From: Thermococcus sp. AM4
Lineage (GTDB): Archaea; Methanobacteriota_B; Thermococci; Thermococcales; Thermococcaceae
DNA: 64,000 nucleotides
NCBI RefSeq assembly: GCF_000151205.2
Contig: NC_016051.1
Coordinates: forward strand, 186,001-250,000
Reading direction: 5' to 3'
Within the stretch, counting starts at the first letter, position 1; the number at the start of each line of letters is the position of its first letter. Below, in pieces: positions 29,245-39,491 of the stretch. The notes under the pieces were generated by a model. That model saw nothing but the letters and a program-made list of their open reading frames with translations, was not told the origin of the DNA and ran no database searches. A program made the position numbers and the translations under genes.

Positions 29245-30474
29245 TTAACTTTTCTCCATTTCCCTCTCCTTTAGTACTCTCTCGAAGGTGTTTAGGATTC
29301 TCTCGACTTCAGGACTTCTGAAGACGGGCTGAACCTCTTCTAAACTGGGAGCAGTTTCTGCTTTCGACTTAATCAGGTATGGATAGAGGTATGAGAGCAG
29401 GAGAATTCCGGCGATGAAGGTGAAATCTCCTGTAAAGCAGACGATAAGGAGCAGAGCAGTGATGGGAGATATTATCACGGCTACCTTAATGAGTTGCCTG
29501 CTGAGCTTTCTGTTCATGCTGAGTGCAAAGGTGGCGAGATACCCAAAAAATCCAGCGAGGACAACCCAGCCCCTGAATGAAAGGAGCGCAAGAGGTATCC
29601 ATTCGATTCCCGTAACAGGTGGAGTCCTGAGCAGATAAGCCCTGCCACTCTTCTCGGCTACGCTTGTAAATGCCCTCCATTCAATGATAAGGCCGAGCAT
29701 AGCCGTGATTGGGATGTAGAGAACGACATCGCTCACCATCTTTGGTGGGGTTGCAAACAGGTACAGTGCCCACGGGAGCAGGAAAAGTCCGAAACCAACC
29801 CCTATAAGACCAGAAAATGCAAAGGACGTTCTCAACTTCCCAAGCTTCGGTATTTCATCGTCTTCCTTTTCCTCACTCTCCTCGCTTTCAAGGGAATTCC
29901 ATCGAATAAACCTGTAGACCTGATACGCAAGAACTATGAGCAACAACAGAATGTATGGAAGAGCCAAATGAAGTAAAAAATCTCTCGTTTCCCTGTCTCT
30001 GAGTGGAGAGGGCACCTTCCCGGAAATGTAAACTCCAACCTGTGTTTCTTTGGCCGTCCCGTTTGGATAGCTGAGCTCAAAGGTCAGCGTACTAACCTTG
30101 TTGTAGAGAATCCACTTATTGCTTGAATTAAGGTAGAGACGGTCCATGAACTGCTCTATGGGGGAGTTTAAACCCAGCGAGATACTAAAGGGCACTTCTA
30201 CGAATTCTTTTTCGGGGTTAATTTGAACTTCCTGGCCATTTACAAGTTTTGTTCCTGCGAGTTTGAAGTGAACTGGAACACCGTTGAAGGACTTTAATTT
30301 AACCTTAACTTTCTCCACTGGACTTCCCGAGATTGTGCATTCTAAGACGGGGTGGGTTGCGTTTATCATTTGAGAACACACAATATCCGCTCCAAACACG
30401 GGTTTAGCAGATGGGACGGCTACCATTATGACAATTAGCGTTACGACAAGCTTCCACCAGTTTCCTTTCTTCAT
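29245..30474 (-). CDS. Signal-peptide membrane protein, paralogue of the 6948 protein
   Basis: 409 aa. Signal peptide to about VFGA, then the outer domain with IVCSQM and LECTISG, the same first-Cys, second-Cys arrangement as the genes at 6948 and 30471. LYNKVSTLTFEL and VGVYISGK also have counterparts there. A membrane segment (LPYILLLLIVLAYQVYRF), a charged acidic loop (EESEEKEDDE) and about six spans with TGIEWIPLALLSF follow, then the tail NTFERVLKEREMEK. ATG 30474 has GGTGG 5 nt upstream and overlaps the stop of the upstream frame (ATGA). Function unknown. Confidence 0.8.
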   Translation of the reverse strand: MKKGNWWKLVVTLIVIMVAVPSAKPVFGADIVCSQMINATHPVLECTISGSPVEKVKVKLKSFNGVPVHFKLAGTKLVNGQEVQINPEKEFVEVPFSISLGLNSPIEQFMDRLYLNSSNKWILYNKVSTLTFELSYPNGTAKETQVGVYISGKVPSPLRDRETRDFLLHLALPYILLLLIVLAYQVYRFIRWNSLESEESEEKEDDEIPKLGKLRTSFAFSGLIGVGFGLFLLPWALYLFATPPKMVSDVVLYIPITAMLGLIIEWRAFTSVAEKSGRAYLLRTPPVTGIEWIPLALLSFRGWVVLAGFFGYLATFALSMNRKLSRQLIKVAVIISPITALLLIVCFTGDFTFIAGILLLSYLYPYLIKSKAETAPSLEEVQPVFRSPEVERILNTFERVLKEREMEKS

Positions 30475-30858
30475 ATCTCCCACCTCTTATCACTTCCCAA
30501 GAAGAATGGAATGTCCTTGCCAGCAACCATTGCACACAGGATCAAAAACGCCGGCCCGAGCCAGAGAATGGCCATTGGTGGGAAGGCTCCCATTACGAAA
30601 CCGAGACCCAACCACAGGGCTGATACAATCGGTGAAACTTTTCTCAGGGCAGTTCTCGCTCGGTCGAATCGTCCTAAGAGCACAAGTAAGGGAAATCCCA
30701 TCGGCGCTCTCCAGGTACAGCTTTCCCGTTCCGTTGCCCTCCAGCCTGCAGACTACCTTCTCGGCCGGGGCTTTGGCGGGACAGTTCAGAGTTGCACCCT
30801 CAACGAGCGGGAGGAACATGAGGAGCAGGATTACCACTACGAAGGGGCTTCGTCTCAC
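30471..30858 (-). pseudogene. Frame-shifted third member of the signal-peptide Cys membrane family
   Basis: Reading from 30858, MRRSPFVVVILLLMFLPLVEG is a signal peptide followed by ATLNCPAK and VVCRLEGNGTG, the Cys pattern of the family. Near 30701 the other frame continues with hydrophobic, clearly coding sequence (MGFPLLVLLGRFDRARTAL, VSALWLGLGFVMGAFPPMAILWLGPAFLILC) to a TGA overlapping the next gene. Either one shortened gene has a frameshift near 30700, or two ORFs are coupled: ATG 30701 has GGAG 8 nt upstream. A TATA-like ATTTATAAGC lies at about 30888-30897. Confidence 0.6.
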
Positions 30859-31026
30859 CCAATCACCGCTCGGGGTATGCTGTGGTGCTTATAAATGTTT
30901 CTCCCCAAGCGCGTAAAGAATGGTAACTCGAAAACAGAAGAAAGCCTCAGAGCGGGTAGTTCAACTTGGGGCTTGTGAAACCAAAACTTAAATACGTGAA
31001 CTCACATAATTCCGTGCGGTGATGAC

Positions 31027-31299
31027 ATGCCGAACATAACCCTCTCAGTCCCGCCCGACCTCTACCGGAGAATGAAGAAGCACCCGGAAATAAAGTGGAG
31101 CGAGGTGGCGAGAAAGGCCATAGCGGAGTATCTGGCCAAAATCGAGGCCGAAGAACTCAGTTCGGACGAACTGCTCTCGCTCCTTGGTGAGGACTTCAGG
31201 AAAGAGCTCGAGAACACGCCAGTTGATGAGTACGAGAAGGCGCTCAAGAAAACGAGGGATGTCGAATGGAAAAGGCTCTCTACGACACCAACGTCCTGA
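31027..31299 (+). CDS. vapB: Ribbon-helix-helix antitoxin (VapB family)
   Basis: 90 aa. Residues 1-45 form a ribbon-helix-helix DNA-binding domain (ITLSVPPDLYRRMKKHPEIKWSEVARKAIAEYL), and the tail ([35 protein letters not shown]) would embrace the toxin. Such antitoxins repress their own promoter; a GTGAACTCAC near 31000 between the TATA-like ACTTAAATAC (about 30986) and the start could be the operator. It overlaps the toxin gene by 34 nt. Confidence 0.9.
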   Translation: MPNITLSVPPDLYRRMKKHPEIKWSEVARKAIAEYLAKIEAEELSSDELLSLLGEDFRKELENTPVDEYEKALKKTRDVEWKRLSTTPTS

Positions 31300-31592
31300 T
31301 TGATGCCCTAAAATCTCGCAGGAAGCTCGAAGGGTACACAACGATTCTCAATGTCGTGGAGTTTCCAAGGGCGCTTGAGCTCGGTCTGACCGTGATAACG
31401 CCGAGCCTCGAAGACTACCTGCTGGCAATCAAGATATCGCAGGCGATGGTCAAAAGAGGAACGCCCGTTCCGGCAGTGGATGCTATAGTTGCTTCGGTTG
31501 CGATAAACAGGGGGCTAACTCTTGTTGCACGAGACAAACACTTTAAGTGGATAAAGGAAGAGTTTGGAGAGCTAAAACTTCAAAGCGTGTAG
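31266..31592 (+). CDS. vapC: PIN-domain toxin (VapC family)
   Basis: 108 aa, at the short end for PIN toxins. Active-site acids appear in [39 protein letters not shown] and ARDKHF. The ATG at 31266 lies inside vapB, so the two proteins are made together. Ribonuclease activity on tRNA or mRNA is known for the family; the target here is unknown. Its end overlaps the convergent DUF1931 gene by 13 nt. Confidence 0.9.
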   Translation: MEKALYDTNVLIDALKSRRKLEGYTTILNVVEFPRALELGLTVITPSLEDYLLAIKISQAMVKRGTPVPAVDAIVASVAINRGLTLVARDKHFKWIKEEFGELKLQSV

Positions 31593-32041
31593 TCCAGAAC
31601 CTTCTTGGCCTCCTCGATGTGCTCGGGGTAGACGTTCTTAATCTCCGGGTGGAGGGCCTTGATGACCCTTCCGATGAGCACGAAGAGGGTTCCCGCGATA
31701 ATCGGGAGCTCGTTGACTACATCTTCCTCGAGCGGGATGTCGCCGGGTATCTTCTTCAGCAGGAACTTCCTGATGGGGTCTATCTGGACCTTCTCGTCCT
31801 CGATGACCGCTCTAAAGAGGTTCAGGCTGTTCTTGAAGCCCTTGGTAATCGGTATGTGGCGCATCTTTATCGTGCTCGAGCGCTCGGCCTTGGCGTTCTC
31901 GTAGGCAACCTCAAAGAGGTCGCTGAGCTTCTTTTCGACTATCTCCATCATCTCCTCTGCCCTCGGCTTGATGACCGCGAGCTCGCAGGTCCTCTCCAGG
32001 ATCTTCTGGAGCTGTGGGTAGGGTATTATCATCTCTGCCAT
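31580..32041 (-). CDS. DUF1931 histone-fold protein, 153 aa
   Basis: The sequence resembles DUF1931, a family of pseudo-dimeric double histone folds found in archaea and some thermophilic bacteria: [32 protein letters not shown] in segments, then a second fold with [29 protein letters not shown] binding is suspected but not established. ATG at 32041 follows GGAGGTGATGGGAA. A TATA-like GTTTTATATACC lies at about 32087-32098 on the minus strand. Confidence 0.82.
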   Translation of the reverse strand: MAEMIIPYPQLQKILERTCELAVIKPRAEEMMEIVEKKLSDLFEVAYENAKAERSSTIKMRHIPITKGFKNSLNLFRAVIEDEKVQIDPIRKFLLKKIPGDIPLEEDVVNELPIIAGTLFVLIGRVIKALHPEIKNVYPEHIEEAKKVLDYTL

Positions 32042-32142
32042 TTCCCATCACCTCCGCGTTCTTGCCGGTGAATTTTAGTAACCCGGGGTATATAAAACTT
32101 TCGGGCCGGGAGATTTTTAAAGAAAACCCTTTAGTTCGCACC

Positions 32143-32733
32143 ATGCTCGGCGTTATACTGGCGTTTCCGGAGAAGCGGTGGGAGAACTACACCCTGCCCG
32201 TGAATGGAGAACCAGTCGTCAGGCTCACCGAGAGGAGGCTTTTGATGAGCAAGAGAATCAACGAAACGCTCACAATTGTTAGAAAGGACAAGCTGAAGAC
32301 TTACTCCCTCCACGTTTCCAAACCCATTCCCGTGACCGCGAGAAGCAAGATGGAAGCGCTCCTCAAAGCCCTTCCTGACGAGCCCTTCTTCCTGGTCGAG
32401 GGCAACATGCCCCTGATAATGCCCTTCCTCGTAAACTACCTCATAGGTCTCTTCTACGAAAGCGAGCCGGAAGCTCTGATCCCCGTCTGGAACGATGGGA
32501 GCACCGAGGTATTTCACGCGGTCTACGAGCCGGACGCGCTGAGGGATGCAATAGAATCGGCCCTCGCCGAGGGCTATCGGAGTTTTTCGAGGGTTACCGA
32601 GTTCCTCGACTACGAGCCGGTTTCGATAGAGGAGCTGGCGAGGAGGAACCCCAAGGTTACGCTGAGCTTCTTCAGGGTGAGGAGCGGGCTCGACATCAGG
32701 TTTGCAGAGGAGACCCTGATGTCTGGAGTTTAG
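32143..32733 (+). CDS. MobA-like NTP transferase fold protein, degenerate active site
   Basis: 196 aa. The overall plan follows molybdenum-cofactor guanylyltransferases: an N-terminal GVILA strand, LPVNGEPVVRLTERRL, then EGNMPLIMPFLVNYLI, ALIPVWNDGSTEVFHAVYEPDALRDAIESAL. However the nucleotide-binding loop (usually LAGGxSxRMGxDK) reads LAFPEKRWENYT, and the metal-binding GDMP is GNMP. It is therefore probably not an active transferase. TATA-like GATTTTTAAAG lies about 25-30 nt before ATG 32143, so the transcript is leaderless. No other moco gene is near. Confidence 0.75.
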   Translation: MLGVILAFPEKRWENYTLPVNGEPVVRLTERRLLMSKRINETLTIVRKDKLKTYSLHVSKPIPVTARSKMEALLKALPDEPFFLVEGNMPLIMPFLVNYLIGLFYESEPEALIPVWNDGSTEVFHAVYEPDALRDAIESALAEGYRSFSRVTEFLDYEPVSIEELARRNPKVTLSFFRVRSGLDIRFAEETLMSGV

Positions 32734-32782
32734 CGACCATAACGTTTAAGGCCTCCCCGCTTGAGTTTCCCCGGTGGTTGGG

Positions 32783-34654
32783 TTGAAGGGTGCGTACCTC
32801 ACGGCGATAACGTTCATGCTGCTCTTCTCTACCTTGGCAGGGGCCTCCGACTACTGGGTGGGCTTCTACGGCACGACCGGCTACGACGAACTCAGGGCAG
32901 TTTCGGTCATGCCGAACGGGGACATCGTGGCCGTTGGAAAGGTTTCCCTCAACGGCACAACCGCTCCCTGGGCGATACGGCTCGACCGTTACGGAAGGGT
33001 TCTTTGGTCGAGGTATTATCGGATCCAGGGCGTGGAGGCCGATCTTAGGGCGCTCGCGGTGGATAACGACGGCAACATCGTAGCGGTTGGGTCGGTTAGA
33101 AGGAAAGTCGGCGAAACGCTGACCTCTGACATGCTCGTCATGAAGCTTGACGGAGACGGAAACGTCCTGTGGGCGAGGGATTACGATGCGGGATCGCTTG
33201 AAGTCGGGAATTCCGTCGTGATCGAGAACAACGCAATCTTTGTCGGCGGCTACGCGACGCCCGAAAGTCCCGAGCTCTGGGTTCTCCGCCTGAATCCCTA
33301 CGGCGACGTTGTCTGGGGGAAGCTCTATCTGGGGGTATACCCTACCTTCAAGCCCTTCCTCGCCCTCGACGGGAGCGAGGTTTTAGCCCTCGGCATTCTC
33401 GGATCGGGAAGTCCCGTTTTGATGAAGCTCAACCCCCTCAGCGGGGGAGTAACAACTGCCATGGAGTACCTGAACCTATCCCTCTCATCGCCCGTCCTCG
33501 CAGTTGGAGGAAACCCCTCGATACTGAACGGCAACGGAACCTGTTTGACAGTTCTCCTCCCCTCCGGAGAATGGAAGTGCTACAATCCGGGCTTTGGGGG
33601 CGTTGACGTTGTCGGCGCCGCCTATTCCAGCGGGGGAACCCTCTACACCCTTAGCGTTGCGAAGCCCTGGCCGGGCATCAACTTCTACATTCTGGGCCTC
33701 AGCGGCGGCTCGGTTGCGGTCAGCAGGGCCTATCGGCTGAGCGATCTCGACGTTCCGAGGGGGATAGATGTTTCAGCAGATTCCATTCTCGTCGCCGGTT
33801 CAAGCGAACGCTTCTCTTCTGCCGTCAAAACAGAGGGTTTCGTAGCGAAGCTGCCCTTCAACGGGGCCATCGGAAACTACGAGTCAAAGGACGTAAGCCC
33901 GGCTGTTTTCACAGGGAGTTCTGAAGTCCGGGCGATAAGGGTCTCGTCCAGAACGCTCCTGCCAAAGGTCTCTTCCCTCGAGGTCAGGGCCCGGAACGTC
34001 AAACCCGTTGGGTTCCTGAGGGTCGAGGTTGGAATAAACGAACCCGTCAGGCTTTACATCGACGGAAACTTCAGGGCGCTCCTGAGCGGGGAAGGGGTTC
34101 TCGCCCTTAGCCCTGGGGAACACGTGGTGAAGCTTACGGCCAATGGATACAGGGACTACGAGGCGACGGTTTCGATACGGGACGGGATGGAAACCCTTCT
34201 CAAGGCCGAACTCGAAAAGAAGATCGAGCACGGCACGCTCATCGTCAATTCAAGCCCGTCTCACGCGGCCGTTTACCTCAACGGCACTTTAATCGGGTGG
34301 ACACCCATGGAGATGAACCTCACTCCCGGTGCGTACGTTGTTGAGATCAGCAAGGGAGGATACCGTCCGTACAGGGAGACCGTGAGGATTTCGCCGGGTG
34401 AGAAAAAAGTACTCTCTGTGGAGCTTGAAAAGATCCCGGTTTCGAGCACTTCAACCACCAGCGTCCCCACTACGACCTCAGCAACGAGCACGAGCAGGAC
34501 GACTTCATCTTCGACAATTCCAACGGGCACCCGGGAGGGGACGAGTTCATCGACGACCAAAGGGAAGGGGGGCTTCTGCGGGCCCGCGGCAATCGTTGCC
34601 CTCTCGGTTTCCCCACTCGTGCTGAGGAGGATGTTTCGGAGGGAGGACCGGTAG
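32783..34654 (+). CDS. Secreted propeller plus PEGA protein with CGP-CTERM anchor
   Basis: 623 aa. Signal peptide (about 1-20), then propeller-type repeats (LRAVSVMPNGDIVAVGKV, LRALAVDNDGNIVAVGSV, DMLVMKLDGDGNVLWARDY) resembling delta-60 proteins. Residues about 415-555 hold two PEGA domains (SPSHAAVYLNGTLIGWTP, PGAYVVEISKGGYRPY). A Ser/Thr-rich linker, probably O-glycosylated, leads to GGFCGPA, a hydrophobic span and RRMFRRE: the CGP-CTERM signal. The start is TTG 32783, 5 nt after GGTGG, rather than the GTG at 32774. Likely displayed on the cell surface; ligand unknown. Confidence 0.88.
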   Translation: MKGAYLTAITFMLLFSTLAGASDYWVGFYGTTGYDELRAVSVMPNGDIVAVGKVSLNGTTAPWAIRLDRYGRVLWSRYYRIQGVEADLRALAVDNDGNIVAVGSVRRKVGETLTSDMLVMKLDGDGNVLWARDYDAGSLEVGNSVVIENNAIFVGGYATPESPELWVLRLNPYGDVVWGKLYLGVYPTFKPFLALDGSEVLALGILGSGSPVLMKLNPLSGGVTTAMEYLNLSLSSPVLAVGGNPSILNGNGTCLTVLLPSGEWKCYNPGFGGVDVVGAAYSSGGTLYTLSVAKPWPGINFYILGLSGGSVAVSRAYRLSDLDVPRGIDVSADSILVAGSSERFSSAVKTEGFVAKLPFNGAIGNYESKDVSPAVFTGSSEVRAIRVSSRTLLPKVSSLEVRARNVKPVGFLRVEVGINEPVRLYIDGNFRALLSGEGVLALSPGEHVVKLTANGYRDYEATVSIRDGMETLLKAELEKKIEHGTLIVNSSPSHAAVYLNGTLIGWTPMEMNLTPGAYVVEISKGGYRPYRETVRISPGEKKVLSVELEKIPVSSTSTTSVPTTTSATSTSRTTSSSTIPTGTREGTSSSTTKGKGGFCGPAAIVALSVSPLVLRRMFRREDR

Positions 34655-34714
34655 AAACTCTTTTAACGAGGGGCAGTTTATGTAACCCAAGCGTAAGGGA
34701 CAAAAGGTGAGATC

Positions 34715-36523
34715 ATGTGCGGGATCATCGGTTACATAGGCGATAGAAAGGCCTGTGAGGTCATAGTTAAGGGTCTGAAGAGGCTTGAGTACCGGGGCTA
34801 CGATTCTGCAGGCGTCGTTACGGCCAGCGGCGACAGGATTGAGGTCAGGAAAGGTGCCGGCAGGATAGACGAGCTGACCCAAAGGCTCGGCTTCCTTGAG
34901 ATGGAGGGCAACAGGGGAATCGGCCACACCCGCTGGGCGACCCACGGCGTCCCCAACGATGTAAACGCCCATCCCCACACCGACTGCACTGGCAAAATAG
35001 TCGTCGTCCACAACGGCATCATCGAGAACTTCGCCGAGTTACGAGAGGAACTCCTGGCAAAGGGTCATACCTTCAAGAGTGACACCGACACGGAGGTCAT
35101 AGCGCATCTCATAGAGGAGGAGCTAAAATCGAGCGGGAACTTTGAGGAAGCCCTCAGGAGGGCCCTCAAGCGGCTGAAGGGTTCCTTCGCCCTGGGCATA
35201 ATCTACGCGGACGAGCCCGACAGGATATACGTCGTCAGGAACGAGAGCCCGCTCGTGATCGGGGTCGGAAACGGGGAAAACTTCGCGGCAAGCGACGTTC
35301 CCGCCTTTCTCGAGTACACCAACAGGGTGGTTTTCCTCGACGACGGTGAGTACGCGATCCTCAAGAAGGACTCCTATGTGGTCAAGAGACTCGACACGGG
35401 CGAGATCGTTGAAAAGCCGGTTCACGAGATAGAGTGGACGCTCGAAATGGCCGAGAAGGCCGGCTATCCTCACTTCATGCTCAAGGAGATATACGAGCAG
35501 CCGAGGGCAATCAGAGACGCGATACACGGCAACAGGGAGGTAATAGGCAGGGTAGCGGAGGAAATAGCGAACTACGAGAGGATCATCTTCGTTGCAATGG
35601 GGACGTCTTATCACGCGGCCCTCGCGGGCAAGTACCTTTTCCAGAGGCTCGTCAAGAGGGTCCCCCTCGTGGAGGAGGCCAGCGAGTTCCGCTACGAGTT
35701 CGAGGATCTGATAGACGAGAAGACTCTCCTGATAGCGATAACACAGAGCGGGGAAACGGCCGACACGCTCGCGGCGATGAGGCTGGCGAAGAGAAAGGGG
35801 GCAAGGGTGCTGGCGATAGTGAACGTCGTTGGAAGCATGGCCACGAGGATAGCCGATCTGACCCTCTACACCCATGCCGGACCGGAGATAGGCGTGGCCG
35901 CGACAAAAACCTACACGACCCAGCTCACGGTTTTGACCATGCTCGCAATGGAGCTCGCCAAAAGGCTCGGCACCGCGGACGAGGACTATCTCAAGAAACT
36001 TGAGGAGGATCTTTTAAGGGTCCCCGAGCTCGTTGAGAGGGCTCTGGCCCATGACGAAGCCCTAAGGGAGCTTGCCGAGTCCCTCGCTGACAGGAGGGAT
36101 TTCTTCTACATAGGCAGGAGCATAGGCTTCCCAACGGCCTTAGAAGGGGCGCTGAAGCTCAAGGAGATCAGCTACATCCACGCGGAGGGCCTGAGCGCCG
36201 GAGAGCTGAAGCACGGCCCGCTGGCGCTCCTTGAGGAGGGCGTTCCCGTCGTTGCGATAGCACCGAGCGGTAGGACCTTCTCCAAGATGGTGAGCAACAT
36301 AGAGGAGGCCAAGGCAAGGGGTGCCCTCATAATAACGCTCTCCGACAGGGACGATGCCAAGAACTTCTCGGACGTTTTGATCGAGATGCCCCGGCTTGAT
36401 GAACTCCTAACTCCGATTACCTACGTCGTCCCCCTCCAGCTCCTCGCGTATCATCTGGCCGTACTGAGGGGCAACGACCCCGATAAACCGAGAAATCTTG
36501 CCAAATCCGTTACCGTTGAATGA
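34715..36523 (+). CDS. glmS: Glutamine-fructose-6-phosphate aminotransferase (GlmS)
   Basis: 602 aa, normal length. Makes glucosamine 6-phosphate from fructose 6-phosphate and glutamine, the entry to UDP-GlcNAc and surface glycans. The N-terminal glutaminase has the nucleophile Cys 2 (MCGIIGYIG), [11 protein letters not shown] and GHTRWATHG; two SIS domains follow ([50 protein letters not shown] in segments) with the terminal [22 protein letters not shown] precedes the ATG. It is followed closely by aglB, consistent with sugar supply for N-glycosylation. Confidence 0.98.
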   Translation: MCGIIGYIGDRKACEVIVKGLKRLEYRGYDSAGVVTASGDRIEVRKGAGRIDELTQRLGFLEMEGNRGIGHTRWATHGVPNDVNAHPHTDCTGKIVVVHNGIIENFAELREELLAKGHTFKSDTDTEVIAHLIEEELKSSGNFEEALRRALKRLKGSFALGIIYADEPDRIYVVRNESPLVIGVGNGENFAASDVPAFLEYTNRVVFLDDGEYAILKKDSYVVKRLDTGEIVEKPVHEIEWTLEMAEKAGYPHFMLKEIYEQPRAIRDAIHGNREVIGRVAEEIANYERIIFVAMGTSYHAALAGKYLFQRLVKRVPLVEEASEFRYEFEDLIDEKTLLIAITQSGETADTLAAMRLAKRKGARVLAIVNVVGSMATRIADLTLYTHAGPEIGVAATKTYTTQLTVLTMLAMELAKRLGTADEDYLKKLEEDLLRVPELVERALAHDEALRELAESLADRRDFFYIGRSIGFPTALEGALKLKEISYIHAEGLSAGELKHGPLALLEEGVPVVAIAPSGRTFSKMVSNIEEAKARGALIITLSDRDDAKNFSDVLIEMPRLDELLTPITYVVPLQLLAYHLAVLRGNDPDKPRNLAKSVTVE

Positions 36524-36533
36524 GGTGATCGAG

Positions 36534-39491
36534 ATGGTTAAGAGCAAGGTAAAGAAGAAGGAAAAGGTCAAAAAGTCAAAGGGGGCGCGTAAAGAGCCCG
36601 AGAGCCTCAAGAAGATAGCCTCCGTTTATCCCAAGCTGAAAACCTACGGCCTGGCAATAGTCACGCTGATAATCGCCTACTACGGCTACATCATAAGAAT
36701 GAAGACCGCGAAGCTCAAGTACTTCATCGACCCCGATACCTTCTACCACTTCGAGATCTTCAGGGAGGCCGTTAAGCACGGCATACCGAGCTACTTCTCC
36801 CGCGCGAATCCCCCAACGGGCATAAAGCTGGGTGGATCTCTCGGTCTTTACGTCATCCCGGCCAAGGTTTACAGCTTGATCTTCAGCCACCTCGGCTACA
36901 CTGAGCTGGAGTTCTTCAAGATGTGGACGCCGCTCGTTGGGGCCATAACGATAGTCGGAATATACCTCCTCGGGCGCAAGCTCCACTCCGACTGGGCGGG
37001 GTTCTGGGCTGCGGCGTTCCTGGCTTTCTCCTACGCCAACTACTCCAAGACCTACTCCGGAAACGCCAGGGGTGAGGCACCGTTCCTCATGTTCTTCGTC
37101 TTCGCCCTGGTTGCGATGACCTACTACCTCGACGAGAAGGCAGACTGGAAGAATCTCTCCAGGTCCTGGAAGAAGATCCTCTGGGGAGCCCTATTCGTGA
37201 TCCTCAGCTGGCTCTTCATGATGAGCTGGCAGGGAAGCGAGTTCGGTCTCGGTGTGCTGCTCGTCTTCATGGGCCTCTATCCGATACTCCTCTTCGTCTT
37301 CGGGAAGATGGAGGAGCTCAAACGCTTCGCCTACGAGTTCTACCCGCTGATGCTGATCGTTCTCTTGGGCGCGCTTCCGCTGACGGGAATTCCCCTCATA
37401 GGGTACAGGTCCTTCCTGATCTTTGCGCTCGAGGTCTACCTAGCGATAGCGGCACTCACCGCGATAATGCTCTTCGGCGAGAGGATAGGCCTCAACTACT
37501 CGGACAAAAAGCACAGGTTCGGAACCGTTCTGGCGATCGGCGTTCTGGGCTTCGCCGGGGCTTACCTCTACTTCGGCCCGGACCTCTGGAAGTTCCTTGC
37601 CGGAGCCTATCAGTCGAACCCGCTCTACCAGACCGTTGCAGAGCTGGCCAAACCCAACTGGGCGTACATTAAGAACGTCTTCAGCATACACTACGTCAGG
37701 GGCGCGGGTCAGGACGGAATGCTCTACGTGTTCTCGATCGTTGGCTTCCTCATCCTCCTCAGCAGGATTTCCTGGAAGCTCTACCGCGGGGACGTTACCG
37801 GCTACAAGGAGGTCTTCTTAGCTGTCTACTACGGCGCGGCCACTTACTTCCTCTGGACTGCCGTCAGGTTCAGCTTCCAGGCTTCCGGAGCGGTCATACT
37901 CCTCGCGGGCGTTTTCCTCGGGGAGATAATAGTGGCCATCGAGAGGATGGAGGAAACCCTCGGAACCAAGGCGATGTTCGCGGTTGTGCTCATCCTGCTC
38001 TTCATCCCCCTGCCGGTGATAGCGGCGAGGGACATGGGCACGCTCGCAAAGGCTCAGGCTTCCGCCGAGGCCGTTCCCAAGTCCTGGCAGGACACGCTAC
38101 TCTGGCTGAAGAACAACAGCAACCCCCTCGACAGCGCGACCAGCTGGTGGGACTACGGCTACTGGATTGAGTCGAGCCTCCTCAGCGACAGGAGGGCCTC
38201 AACCGATGGAGGACACGCCTACGACAGGAGGTACATCCTAGCGAAGTTCTTCTCCCACAGCGGGGATAAGGGCGAGGTGGACTTTGAGGCGTGGGGTCTC
38301 AACTACCTCATAGCCTGGCAGAGCGACATCTTCAAGTTCAACGCCATAAGCTATCTCGGCGGTGCGATTACCTACGGTGAATACCGCGGAAACCCAATGT
38401 TCATGCCAGTAGGCCCGCAGTACGGCTCGACGATAGTCTACGACAACAAGACCAAGACCTACTACGTGCAGGTCTCCTACGGCGGCAGGGTCTACCAGTA
38501 CATCCCCGACACGATAATAGACATGGGGACCGGTTCCGTTTACCAGAACAAGCAGCCGAACGTTCCCTACGTCCTCTACAAGTACCCGGGCAACTGGGGC
38601 GTTCTCGCCTACGACAAGATAGCCTTCAGCAACTTCGTCCAGCTTGCCTTCAACTACCTCAACCCCAAGAACATAACCGAGTCCATGAAGCTCCGCTCCA
38701 ACTTCGTCCCCGTGAAGATGGAGAACGGCGTCAACACCTACCGCTTCAGGCCCTTCGCGGTTTACAAGATAGACCTCCTCGTGAACGGTACCCCCTCAAA
38801 CGGAACGTGGAGGCAGGTCTATTCCCCGTTCTTAGCCATGAAGCTGCCCGTCGGCAACCACACCTTCAGGATCTACATTTCGGCCTTCGGAAGGGACGTG
38901 AAGAACGCGACCCTGATCTTTGAGGCCTACAGGAACGGAACCCTCGTGAAGAGGGAAACCCTCGCCGAGAACCTCTACATAAACCACCTCCACGAGACCC
39001 CGATCACAGTGAGCATGGACATCCCCAACGCCACGAACTACCGCATGGTTCTCATCCAGAAGGGACCAGTCGGAGTGCTCGACGGCCCGGTTAAGGTCGA
39101 TGGAAAGGAGGTCAACCCGAGCTTCCCGATAGCCCCGGGCAGGAGCGGCGACATCGATCTGAGGGCGGCCTTCAGAAAGGACTACAACGTCACCTTTGCC
39201 CTCAGGGCGATGGTCACCTACTACGTCACTCCCAACGGAAGGGACATCTACAAGAAGGACTTCTACCTCGAGCCACACCAGGACATCATCGCCTACATCC
39301 CGATCAAGGAGCTGAGCGTCAGAGCCGGCGACAACAGGATAAGCGCCCACGTCAGCGTTCCGAGTGACGTCTTCAGCAATTACATCGAGAAGCTGAAGCA
39401 GAAGTACGGCGACAACTTCGTGGTTTACAGGAAGAGGCTCGAACCTGTCTTCATAACGGAAAAGGCCTACGTGATATGGAACGGGAGCTAA
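36534..39491 (+). CDS. aglB: Oligosaccharyltransferase AglB (STT3)
   Basis: 985 aa. Transfers a lipid-linked oligosaccharide to Asn in N-X-S/T sequons outside the membrane. A basic cytoplasmic N terminus is followed by about 13 membrane spans; the metal motif DPD is at residues 66-68, and the invariant WWDYG at 538-542 begins the large C-terminal outer domain. The size fits the long AglB-L form of Thermococcales. ATG 36534 follows GAGGTGATCGAG, 10 nt after glmS ends. Many surface proteins in this window carry sequons that it could use. Confidence 0.97.
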   Translation: MVKSKVKKKEKVKKSKGARKEPESLKKIASVYPKLKTYGLAIVTLIIAYYGYIIRMKTAKLKYFIDPDTFYHFEIFREAVKHGIPSYFSRANPPTGIKLGGSLGLYVIPAKVYSLIFSHLGYTELEFFKMWTPLVGAITIVGIYLLGRKLHSDWAGFWAAAFLAFSYANYSKTYSGNARGEAPFLMFFVFALVAMTYYLDEKADWKNLSRSWKKILWGALFVILSWLFMMSWQGSEFGLGVLLVFMGLYPILLFVFGKMEELKRFAYEFYPLMLIVLLGALPLTGIPLIGYRSFLIFALEVYLAIAALTAIMLFGERIGLNYSDKKHRFGTVLAIGVLGFAGAYLYFGPDLWKFLAGAYQSNPLYQTVAELAKPNWAYIKNVFSIHYVRGAGQDGMLYVFSIVGFLILLSRISWKLYRGDVTGYKEVFLAVYYGAATYFLWTAVRFSFQASGAVILLAGVFLGEIIVAIERMEETLGTKAMFAVVLILLFIPLPVIAARDMGTLAKAQASAEAVPKSWQDTLLWLKNNSNPLDSATSWWDYGYWIESSLLSDRRASTDGGHAYDRRYILAKFFSHSGDKGEVDFEAWGLNYLIAWQSDIFKFNAISYLGGAITYGEYRGNPMFMPVGPQYGSTIVYDNKTKTYYVQVSYGGRVYQYIPDTIIDMGTGSVYQNKQPNVPYVLYKYPGNWGVLAYDKIAFSNFVQLAFNYLNPKNITESMKLRSNFVPVKMENGVNTYRFRPFAVYKIDLLVNGTPSNGTWRQVYSPFLAMKLPVGNHTFRIYISAFGRDVKNATLIFEAYRNGTLVKRETLAENLYINHLHETPITVSMDIPNATNYRMVLIQKGPVGVLDGPVKVDGKEVNPSFPIAPGRSGDIDLRAAFRKDYNVTFALRAMVTYYVTPNGRDIYKKDFYLEPHQDIIAYIPIKELSVRAGDNRISAHVSVPSDVFSNYIEKLKQKYGDNFVVYRKRLEPVFITEKAYVIWNGS

